From JBHOQX01 sp042408595 (GTDB lineage: Bacteria > Chloroflexota > Chloroflexia > Chloroflexales > Roseiflexaceae): a stretch of 64,000 nt of DNA. Positions 53,901 through 61,932 of the stretch are shown here, piece by piece. The translations under genes were made by a program, and so were the position numbers. Positions within the stretch are counted from its first letter, which is position 1, and each line of letters starts with the position of its first letter. The stretch covers positions 1 to 64,000 of the forward strand of contig JBHOQX010000107.1 of the NCBI GenBank assembly GCA_042408595.1, written 5' to 3'. The notes beneath the pieces were generated by a model. That model was not told the origin of the DNA. It made no database searches and saw only the letters and a list, made by a program, of their open reading frames with translations.

Positions 53901-54404
53901 GATGATCTGCCCGATCACCGCCGAGTCGAGCACGGCGTGCAGATCGTCCAGTATCAGGAACGTGGCCGCGGTGATCTGCCGCTGAAGGTCGGCGCAGAGC
54001 GCGCCGGCGACAAGCGGCCAGTCGCGATCAAGGTTCGCGGCGCTGTGTAGGATGCGCCAGGCATCCGCGCCGATGCCGGGAAACACCCGGCGGAACGCGC
54101 TGATCAGGTATGCCAGAAAGATCGCCGGGTCGCGCTCGCCGGGCGCCAGCCCCAACCACACGACGGGCGCGCCGGTGCGGGCTAGCTCGCGCGCCCACTG
54201 CACGAGCAGGGTCGTCTTACCGAAGCCGGCTGGCGCCACGAGCAACGTCAGCGGGTAGAGGCGCACCTCGGACAGGATCGCCTGAAGATCCAGGCGGAGC
54301 AGCGCGCCGTCGGCCAGCGGCGGCGGCGTCAGTTTGAGCGGCAGGATCAGCTGCACAGAGGGGGGCGGCTGGAAGCGCGGGCGCTGGTGGCGGGCAGTCT
54401 GCAT
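50973..54404 (-). CDS. Large transcriptional regulator: STAND ATPase, helical repeats, HEAT-like segment, wHTH and BTAD
   Basis: 1143 aa from GTG-independent ATG 54404; the longer frame to 54536 runs over the divergent promoter. Order: P-loop LVAPAGFGKTTLLVQW (about residue 50), Walker B FLILDDLHAV, MalT-like helical/TPR superhelix (about 300-830), a HEAT-like pair (EPDAALRAAAAALLGDLG, DRDSGVRAAAESALKRL, about 845-900), a winged-helix DNA-binding domain (LRIRTLGAFGIWRGEQEI, WRSSKARQLLQLL, VTREQAMEALWP) and a bacterial transcriptional activator domain (LDVLAFDQAV, LYARCADVLRAELGVEP). It combines LuxR/MalT-like and SARP features; target unknown. Confidence 0.87.
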   Translation of the reverse strand: MQTARHQRPRFQPPPSVQLILPLKLTPPPLADGALLRLDLQAILSEVRLYPLTLLVAPAGFGKTTLLVQWARELARTGAPVVWLGLAPGERDPAIFLAYLISAFRRVFPGIGADAWRILHSAANLDRDWPLVAGALCADLQRQITAATFLILDDLHAVLDSAVIGQIIGYLLRAAPPGLRVIIASRREPSFAPIPRLRAEGRLVELSQHDLHLTVDDIRRMLAQQGTTLNEPELMLLLERTGGWALSVQFAARALAAQPADRRGAFVRALGGSQEQLLAYLATEVLADLPAELVEFLCLASVPAQFDAALLEEVLECEDAAYLIGRARALGLPLQSVDARGDQLHFHPLWRELLLRTATERLGVDTLNTLRLRFGRALEARGALEAALEHYASAGATDDLVRALRERAWPLLNSPRRETVRRWLARLDPAQRDGDPDLLHMWGVSQALADPISAAPVIERAAELYERQRRWDRRLAALGKLAVILVLQGRIAKLEGVCIQAIRAANRTRDQWSRGAALVCVALLLSARGRGPAVLRVARHAAAYPLGTMWRWLLAMTVGSMACQLGLPAEACRAVDEALQTPAIDCDDRLRQALLGLKSLALAEQGQLAEGLALAAESHRHLSDYGYGGIAAYSAARLALLLALNDRPDEAMTYIAQARGTLQELGALGPLATLQVIEFYALLRRGQAANARAAVASVRRRLREPGAAADLRYWLLLALILGESGEPARALELAQEAAALMEQQGYRLFLAAARLYCAHLIGASDPPARAAALRAGWQIVIDDRVTFLPLLPQAAVADIAVAGLRAGVPPAAVGPLLRHHLPEQAADLLAGLLGEPDAALRAAAAALLGDLGSGGAFAALRPLLKDRDSGVRAAAESALKRLVYRPPYTLRIRTLGAFGIWRGEQEIREREWRSSKARQLLQLLVTERGRWVTREQAMEALWPHMEPEIATNNLRVTMNRLVKAIEPDRPDGAPSSFLLQQGETFALNLEGLVELDVLAFDQAVAEGQQAAMDGRRQAAIAALRRALDLYSGPYLPDALYEDWTALERERLGFVFNEAALRLGTLLLDIGQAHAAIGVGWRALESDPGNEGAYRLLMHAHAYLGERSTALRLYARCADVLRAELGVEPMPETTALYESIRTMR

Positions 54405-54519
54405 AGCGGTCCTGACGCGAATGAACACCTGGATCGGATTATAGCAGCCGGGCCGGCGGTGGAAACGCCCGGGACGTGTGCGGTTTCGGCGCAAACGGGT
54501 AACGAAGACGCCCATTCTA

Positions 54520-54528
54520 TGGTACGAT
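54520..54528 (+). promoter_or_regulatory. Extended -10 promoter (TGG TACGAT)
   Basis: TGGTACGAT lies 31 bp before the glycosyltransferase ATG, which is preceded by an agagaggga ribosome-binding site. It is the short divergent region shared with the large regulator gene. Confidence 0.5.
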
Positions 54529-54558
54529 CTCGCCATTCTCTACAGAGAGGGATCCCCC

Positions 54559-55701
54559 ATGGAAAAGATTCTCATTCTCTATGCTTCGGTCGGCACCGGC
54601 CATAAGAGCGCAGCGCAGGCCATCGGCGAGGCGTTCGCCCGCAACCCCGACCGGGTCGTCATGGTCGCGGACACCTTCGACTACGGCAGCGCTTTGTTGC
54701 GTGAAGCTTACACGAAAACGTACCTTCAACTCAGTGACAAGGCACCGCTGCTCTGGAAGCTGTTCTACAACACGCTCGACACCAGTGATCTCGACCTGGC
54801 CGTGACCAGCAGCCGACTGCGCGGTATGATTGAGCGGCCGCTGCTGTCTCGGTTGGACAAGCTCGTGCAGCAATTCGCGCCAAGCGCAATCATCTGCACC
54901 CATCCGCTGCCGGTCGAGGTGCTGGCGTCGCTGAAGCTCGCCGGCAAGCTCAAGGCGCCGATTTATTGTGTGATCACCGATTTTGTCGCCCATGCCGCCT
55001 GGATCAACCCGGCCGTGGATCGCTACTTTCTAGCAAGCGACCTGACCCGCGAGGAGTTGCTGATCCGCGGCGTCTCGGCCGATGTGCTAGACGTAACCGG
55101 CATCCCCATCCGCCTGGAGATCAGCACGCCGAAGCCCATGGCGGAGATGCGTGCGCGCTACAACTTCAAGCTGGATGAACCGGTGATCACCATGTTTGGC
55201 GGCGGGCTCGATCCGGAGCGCGTGCGCCTGATGATCACCCGCCTGCTGGACACCGAGCTCAACGGCGAAGTAGTGGTCGTGGCCGGCCGCAGCGAGGAGT
55301 TGATGTCCACGATCGCCGATCTGACGAGCGGGCCGCACATGCGCCTACGTAAGCTCGGGTACATTAGCTATGTTGACGACCTGGTGGCCGCCAGCGAGCT
55401 GGTGATCACCAAATCCGGCGGCCTGATCGTCAGCGAGGTGTTGGGGCGCGGCACGCCGATGATTGTGATCGACCCGATCCCGGGGCAGGAGGAATGGAAT
55501 GCCGATTACGTGACCGGCAGCGGCGCGGGCATCCAGCTCCGTATGCCGGAGACGGTTCCTCCGGCGGTGCTTTCTCTGTTGGCGCAGCCGGAGTGGCTGG
55601 GGCTCTTGCGAGAGCAGGCCCGGCGCGTCGGCCGGCCGCGTGCCGCGCTCGATGTCGCCGACCGGGTGCTGACCGACCTGCGCACCGGGAAGCTCCGCTA
55701 G
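54559..55701 (+). CDS. MGDG synthase/UgtP-like glycosyltransferase (GT28)
   Basis: 380 aa from ATG 54559. Processive or monoglycosyl diacylglycerol glycosyltransferase family: ILYASVGTGHKSAAQAI near the N-terminus, ICTHPLPVEVLASLKL, VITDFVAHAAWI, FGGGLDPERVR, YVDDLVAASELVITKSGGLIVSE and VIDPIPGQEEWNADYV. Makes glucosyl- or galactosyl-diacylglycerol at the membrane. In phototrophic Chloroflexota such glycolipids are abundant; this supports, but does not prove, the lineage. Confidence 0.87.
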   Translation: MEKILILYASVGTGHKSAAQAIGEAFARNPDRVVMVADTFDYGSALLREAYTKTYLQLSDKAPLLWKLFYNTLDTSDLDLAVTSSRLRGMIERPLLSRLDKLVQQFAPSAIICTHPLPVEVLASLKLAGKLKAPIYCVITDFVAHAAWINPAVDRYFLASDLTREELLIRGVSADVLDVTGIPIRLEISTPKPMAEMRARYNFKLDEPVITMFGGGLDPERVRLMITRLLDTELNGEVVVVAGRSEELMSTIADLTSGPHMRLRKLGYISYVDDLVAASELVITKSGGLIVSEVLGRGTPMIVIDPIPGQEEWNADYVTGSGAGIQLRMPETVPPAVLSLLAQPEWLGLLREQARRVGRPRAALDVADRVLTDLRTGKLR

Positions 55702-55749
55702 CCAGGCAGGGGGGCCTGGTAGCAGGCATGTGCGCACGGCCCGCGATAT

Positions 55750-55792
55750 GGAGGACGCGGAGCCACCTTCTCGATCTTTCTCCGCGTCCTCC
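55750..55792. terminator. Perfect 13-bp inverted repeat between convergent genes
   Basis: GGAGGACGCGGAG (55750-55762) and its exact complement (55780-55792) around a 17-bp loop, 48 bp after the + gene and 20 bp before the end of the - gene. It is probably a bidirectional terminator, although no strong T run is present. Confidence 0.6.
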
Positions 55793-55811
55793 GCGCCGGC
55801 GCGGGGTCGCT

Positions 55812-57485
<1,674 letters not shown>

Positions 57486-57581
57486 GCAAACCTCAGGTAC
57501 TTAAGCCGCTCTATGGCAAACAACGCGCCCATCAGTGTAGCACATGATGGGCGCAGCGGGACGGGAACGCGCGTTGAGGGA

Positions 57582-57881
57582 TCAGGAACGATTCGCTCGC
57601 ACCAGCCGCCGCAGCCGAAGGCGCAGCGCGCGCGCCAGCAGCGGGTCGGGCTCCGCTTCGGCCGCACGGAGCAGGTGTAGCGCCTCGGTGTGCCATGGCG
57701 CGTCGGCGTGCGGACAGACGAAACGATCGTGCGGGCGCTCCGTCTGGAGCACCGCCTCGCTGAACGAGGTCGGCCCCAGCCGCCCCCGCTTGACCTGGCA
57801 CACAGCCCCGCAGACGCGGCAGGTCATCTGCTCGTACGCGCCTGGGTCAGGGAAGAAGGCGTCATAACTGCGCGTTGGCAT
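57582..57881 (-). CDS. Small protein with possible zinc-binding Cys cluster
   Basis: 99 aa. MTCRVCGAVCQVKRG contains a CxxC pair and a third Cys, and CPHADAPWH supplies Cys and His residues further on, so a zinc site is plausible. The C-terminus is a basic amphipathic helix (LARALRLRLRRLVRAN). No family recognised. It lies 96 bp upstream of ettA on the same strand. Confidence 0.55.
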   Translation of the reverse strand: MPTRSYDAFFPDPGAYEQMTCRVCGAVCQVKRGRLGPTSFSEAVLQTERPHDRFVCPHADAPWHTEALHLLRAAEAEPDPLLARALRLRLRRLVRANRS

Positions 57882-58110
57882 GGTCAGCCTTTGAGGCTAT
57901 GCCCCACCGCACGCCCGCAGAGGCCGGCGTCATGGCCGGCCTGGCCGGCTGGGCGCCTCCTGCGTGATGCGGCAGGGAGAACGACAACCGGCAGGCCGGA
58001 ACGACCCGGTGCCGGCCCGACAGGCGCAGTCGATTCGCTACGCTAGGCAGAACGTTGTCAAGTCGTAGTTCGATACGCAAAGCTAGACGCCCCCGGATCG
58101 CTGCCGCATC

Positions 58111-58983
58111 TCACCACCCCGCCAGGTACTTCCCCGCCAGCAACTCCACCTGCTGGCGTTTCTCCGGTGGGATGGCGCGCGGGTCGGTGATGATCGCCGT
58201 CGCCAGGGCATGGTGCGCCGGGCTGTCGAAGCCGTCGCCGATCAGCGGGACAGCCCGCCGTATCACCTCCTGGCTCAGCCGGGCGTTGGCCTGGAGCACC
58301 TTCACCACCGCCTCGACCGTCACAGCATCGTGGTCGGGGTGCCAGCAGTCGTAGTCGGTCACCATCGCCAGCGTGGCGTAGGCGATCTCGGCCTCGCGAG
58401 CCAGCTTGGCCTCCGGCAGTGCCGTCATGCCGATCAGGTCGTGGCCGCGGCGGCGGTTCTCCTCGCTCTCGGCCAGCGTCGAGAAGGCCGGCCCCTCGAT
58501 CACCACCAGTGTCCCGCCGCGGTGGACGGTCGCGCCGGCCTCGCGGGCGGCCTGCTCCAGCAGATCCGACAGGCGCGCATCGAACGGCTTGTCGAACGCG
58601 ATGTGGACGACCATCCCGCCGCCGAAGAAGGTGTCGTGCCGGAAGCCACGGGTACGGTCGTAGAGCTGGCTGGGGATGACGATGTGGCCGGGCGCGTAAT
58701 CCTCGCGCAGGCTGCCGACCGCGCTGACCGAGATCAGAAAACGGACGCCGAGTTGCTTGAAGCCGTGGATGTTCGCCCGACTCGGCACCTCGCTCGGGGT
58801 GAGGCGGTGGCCGACGCCGTGGCGCGGCAGGAAGGCCACCCGCCGCCCGCTGATCGTGCCGAGCACGTAGGCGTCGCTTGGCGGGCCGAAGGGCGTGGCC
58901 AGTTCGACCCGCTCGATGTCGTCCAGTCCGTTCATCGCGTACAGCCCGCTTCCGCCGATCACGCCGATTGTTGCTTGAGGCAT
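58111..58983 (-). CDS. mtnP: S-methyl-5'-thioadenosine phosphorylase
   Basis: 290 aa from ATG 58983, which has the ribosome-binding site aaggagc. Phosphorolysis of MTA to adenine and methylthioribose-1-P in methionine salvage. Family blocks: IGVIGGSGLYAM, FLPRHGVGHRLTPSEVPSRANIHG, ISVSAVGSLRE, VVIEGPAFSTLAESE, DLIGMTALPEAKLAREAEIAYATLAMVTDYDCW. These match PNP/MTAP class II. No other salvage gene is in the window. The 229-bp region toward the next gene downstream (57882-58110) is repeat-free and unassigned. Confidence 0.93.
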   Translation of the reverse strand: MPQATIGVIGGSGLYAMNGLDDIERVELATPFGPPSDAYVLGTISGRRVAFLPRHGVGHRLTPSEVPSRANIHGFKQLGVRFLISVSAVGSLREDYAPGHIVIPSQLYDRTRGFRHDTFFGGGMVVHIAFDKPFDARLSDLLEQAAREAGATVHRGGTLVVIEGPAFSTLAESEENRRRGHDLIGMTALPEAKLAREAEIAYATLAMVTDYDCWHPDHDAVTVEAVVKVLQANARLSQEVIRRAVPLIGDGFDSPAHHALATAIITDPRAIPPEKRQQVELLAGKYLAGW

Positions 58984-59216
58984 ATCTTGCTCCTTCCGGC
59001 GCGTAGTGCGCATCGATTGGACCACGCCGACACCCTCACCCCGTGTCTCTCCTTGAGAACCTGCCTGAACCGGGGCGGTGTGGCGGGCGCCGCCCCGCTT
59101 CAGGTAGCTTGTCAGCAGACGGCTAACTCACTTAGCAGACGCCCGGCGCGATCGGCAGTATCCTGCCGCCGACCGACCGAACCACGGCGCGCCAGCGCCG
59201 CTAGCGGAGAAGACCT

Positions 59217-61208
59217 ATGGCACAGCGTAAACGCGCGCTCATCACCGGCATCACCGGGCAGGACGGCTCGTACCTCGCCGAGCTGCTGCTAGAGCAGGGC
59301 TACGAGGTCATCGGTATGCTGCGCCGCTCCAGCACCGTCAATTTCGAGCGCATCCAGCATATTCAGGACCGCCTCACGCTTGTCACCGGCGACCTGCTGG
59401 ACGAGGTGTCGCTCATCCACCTGCTGCGCGAGCACCGCCCTGCCGAAGTCTACAACCTGGCGGCCCAGAGCTTTGTGCAGACATCCTTCTCACAGCCGGT
59501 CTTCACCGGCGAGGTGACGGCGCTCGGCGTCACCCGCATGCTCGACGCCATCCGGATCGCCGACCCAGACATCCGCTTCTACCAGGCCAGCTCCTCGGAG
59601 ATGTTCGGCAAGGTCGTCGAGGTGCCGCAGCGCGAGACGACCCCATTTTACCCCCGCTCGCCCTATGGCGTCGCAAAGGTCTACGGGCACTGGATCACGG
59701 TCAACTATCGTGAGAGCTATGGCATGCACGCCAGCAGCGGGATTCTGTTCAACCACGAGTGCATCGCCAGCACGACGCCGCTCCTTGTTCGGCGCCAGGG
59801 GGTTGTTGATGTCGCCTTCCCCGACGAACTGGCGCCCGTGATCCGCAACGGGCGCCCGGTGCAGACAGTCGAACTGCGCGATGTCGAGATCTGGGATGGC
59901 GCGGTCTGGACGCCCGTGCGGTCGATCACCGCCACCCACCGCCGCACGACCGACCCGGATCATCAGATGCTCGGCGTGCAGGCGCGTGGCGGTGTCGTGA
60001 CCGTCACCGCACACCACCACATGCTCGACGCGCAGCGCGAGATTGTCCCGGCGCACCGGCTGCACCCAGGCGACCGATTGGCCCTCGCTGACCGCGTGCC
60101 AGAATTGCCCGCCTGGACGGTCCTCACCACCGAATTCGCGGAACTTCTTGGCCTCCTTGCCGCGGGAGGCTCCATTCAGGGCGAGGAGCGCATTCAGTTT
60201 ACCAATAACGACCCGACACTGCGCGCGCGTGTCGTCACTCTCTGGTCCCGGCTCTTCCTCGGCGCCGCCTCGACGTGCATCCTGCCATCCGGCTTCAATC
60301 CAGAGGGCCAGGTCGAGCAGGTCTCCCTGACGGCGAGCCCGGCGCTCGCCCGGTGGCTGCGCTCGCAACTGTACCACGAGAGCGGCTACAAGCGGGTGCC
60401 GCAGCTCGTACTGAACGGCAGCCGTGCCATCCAGGACGCCTTCCTCGCCGGCTATTGCGCGGGCGATGGGCTGCAGGCCGGCAACGGTGAGAGCATCAAG
60501 ACCAACAGCCCGCTCCTGGCGCAGGGGCTCTGGTGGCTCCATCGTGCCCAGGGACGGTCCTGCTCGGTCGATGTCGAGCACCGCGGCGAGGTTGCCTCTT
60601 ACCAGCTCAACATCGGTACCGCCAACCTGCCTGGCGAGAAGGAGCAGCACCTGCGCAAACCGGCGGACGAGGTCCGGCGCGTCGAGCCGGTGCCGACCGC
60701 CGATCCTTGGGTGTTCGACCTGGAAACCGAAAGTGGCATCTTCTGCGCCGGGATCGGCGGAATCGTTGTGCACAACAGCCCGCGGCGCGGCCTTGAGTTC
60801 GTCACCCGCAAGATCACCCATGGCGTGGCCCGCATCAAGCTCGGCCTGGACCGCGAGCTGCGCCTGGGCAACCTCGACGCGCAGCGCGACTGGGGCTACG
60901 CCAAAGACTACGTCAGGGCGATGTGGCTGATGCTCCAACAGGACACGCCGGGCGACTATGTCGTCGCCACCGGGACGACCCACACTGTGCGGCGCTTCTG
61001 CGAGCTGGCGTTCGAGGCAGCCGGCCTCGACTACCGCGACTATGTGGTGCAGGACGAGCGCTTCTTCCGCCCGGCGGAAGTCGATCTGCTGGTCGGCGAC
61101 CCATCCAAGGCGAAGGCGGTGCTCGGCTGGCAGCCGGAGACGACGTTCGAGGAGCTGGTGCAACGCATGGTCGAGAGCGACCTGGCGCTGCTGAGGGCCG
61201 GCCGCTGA
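59217..61208 (+). CDS. gmd: GDP-mannose 4,6-dehydratase interrupted by an intein
   Basis: Converts GDP-mannose to GDP-4-keto-6-deoxymannose, for GDP-rhamnose/fucose-type sugars. The 663-aa precursor has exteins of 181 and 143 residues that join to a normal 324-aa dehydratase. N-extein: NADP motif ALITGITGQDGSYLAELLL, YQASSSEMFGKV, and SPYGVAKVYGHW with the catalytic Tyr/Lys. The N-extein ends FNHE; the C-extein starts SPRRGLEFVTRKITHG, so joining restores the family signature NHESPRRG. Intein at residues 182-520. No neighbouring deoxysugar genes follow in the window. Confidence 0.95.
   Translation: MAQRKRALITGITGQDGSYLAELLLEQGYEVIGMLRRSSTVNFERIQHIQDRLTLVTGDLLDEVSLIHLLREHRPAEVYNLAAQSFVQTSFSQPVFTGEVTALGVTRMLDAIRIADPDIRFYQASSSEMFGKVVEVPQRETTPFYPRSPYGVAKVYGHWITVNYRESYGMHASSGILFNHECIASTTPLLVRRQGVVDVAFPDELAPVIRNGRPVQTVELRDVEIWDGAVWTPVRSITATHRRTTDPDHQMLGVQARGGVVTVTAHHHMLDAQREIVPAHRLHPGDRLALADRVPELPAWTVLTTEFAELLGLLAAGGSIQGEERIQFTNNDPTLRARVVTLWSRLFLGAASTCILPSGFNPEGQVEQVSLTASPALARWLRSQLYHESGYKRVPQLVLNGSRAIQDAFLAGYCAGDGLQAGNGESIKTNSPLLAQGLWWLHRAQGRSCSVDVEHRGEVASYQLNIGTANLPGEKEQHLRKPADEVRRVEPVPTADPWVFDLETESGIFCAGIGGIVVHNSPRRGLEFVTRKITHGVARIKLGLDRELRLGNLDAQRDWGYAKDYVRAMWLMLQQDTPGDYVVATGTTHTVRRFCELAFEAAGLDYRDYVVQDERFFRPAEVDLLVGDPSKAKAVLGWQPETTFEELVQRMVESDLALLRAGR
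59760..60776 (+). other. Intein (339 aa) inserted in the dehydratase
   Basis: Begins with Cys182 (CIASTTPLLV), ends ..GIVVHN before Ser+1 of the C-extein. Block B has VTVTAHHHMLD (TxxH); block F has WVFDLETESGIFCAGIGG and the terminal HN. The central part holds two DOD-endonuclease motifs: LLGLLAAGGSIQ (first; the catalytic Asp position is Gly) and LAGYCAGDGLQ (second; Asp kept). All splicing residues (C1, His of block B, terminal His-Asn, Ser+1) are present, so protein splicing is expected, while homing activity is doubtful. Confidence 0.93.
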
Positions 61209-61291
61209 GGCGGGGGCGCAGCGGCGCACACCGGCATCGCACAGGGGCGTGGGGGCATCGCTGCCTCCCTGTGCGATGCGCCCCCGAACCC

Positions 61292-61915
61292 CTACGCCGC
61301 CTGGCGCACCTGATCGGCGAAAATCCGGTCGAGGCGCTCCTTCTCGCGCAGGTAGACCGTCTCGACAAAGCGGGGCATGTCGCGCACGGGCTGGATCGCG
61401 GCGTAGCCGCGGCGCAGGAAGCGGTGAATGTCCGCCATGCCGACCGCCGCGGCGAGCTGCTCGGTGCGGTTGAGCGCTAGCCCGACCAACGGCCGACTCG
61501 AGATCCGGTGGACATTGTAGAGCGAATCGCGCACCAGGTCGAGCTGGCGCAGCCGCGCGCCGTAGTTGTCGGCGAGGCGATAGGCCCGCTCGTAGGTCGC
61601 CTCGTCGAAGTCGGGCGGCGCGCCGATCTGCAGCAGCAACCCGACGATCACGTCGTCGAGTTGATTCGACAGGTCCAGCAACTCCAGAACCTTTTCGACA
61701 TCGCCGATATTCAGGCCCGGCGCCAGGTGAACGAACTGCTGGAGCCGCCGGGCTTGCTGGTCGCGCGCCGTGAAGTCGCGCGGGCCGTACAGTTCCTCGA
61801 AGAAGAATGCGCCGAGGAGGCGGTACTGTGGCTCTTGCGCCAGGTCTGCGTGGTCGCGCCGTAATCGTTCCGACTGAAAGTGCTGCAACGCGAGCTTCAT
61901 CGTTCGGGTGGACAT
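61292..61915 (-). CDS. Conserved helical protein of unknown function (FFEELYGPRDF motif)
   Basis: 207 aa from ATG 61915. Alpha-helical, rich in Arg, Leu and Asp, with the conspicuous motif FFFEELYGPRDFTARDQ, then LDLSNQLDDVIVG, and NVHRISSRPLVGLALNRTEQLA. No transmembrane helix or catalytic signature. The start is 17 bp from the end of the TPR gene on the same strand, so the two are probably co-transcribed. Function unknown; the motif may serve to find relatives. Confidence 0.65.
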   Translation of the reverse strand: MSTRTMKLALQHFQSERLRRDHADLAQEPQYRLLGAFFFEELYGPRDFTARDQQARRLQQFVHLAPGLNIGDVEKVLELLDLSNQLDDVIVGLLLQIGAPPDFDEATYERAYRLADNYGARLRQLDLVRDSLYNVHRISSRPLVGLALNRTEQLAAAVGMADIHRFLRRGYAAIQPVRDMPRFVETVYLREKERLDRIFADQVRQAA

Positions 61916-61932
61916 GGCTCTCTGAAAAGCAG

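Noticed and set aside
59760..60776. Insertion of an extra enzymatic domain into the dehydratase
   Set aside because: The termini, Cys1 and His-Asn/Ser are exactly those of an intein and the exteins rejoin at a conserved motif.
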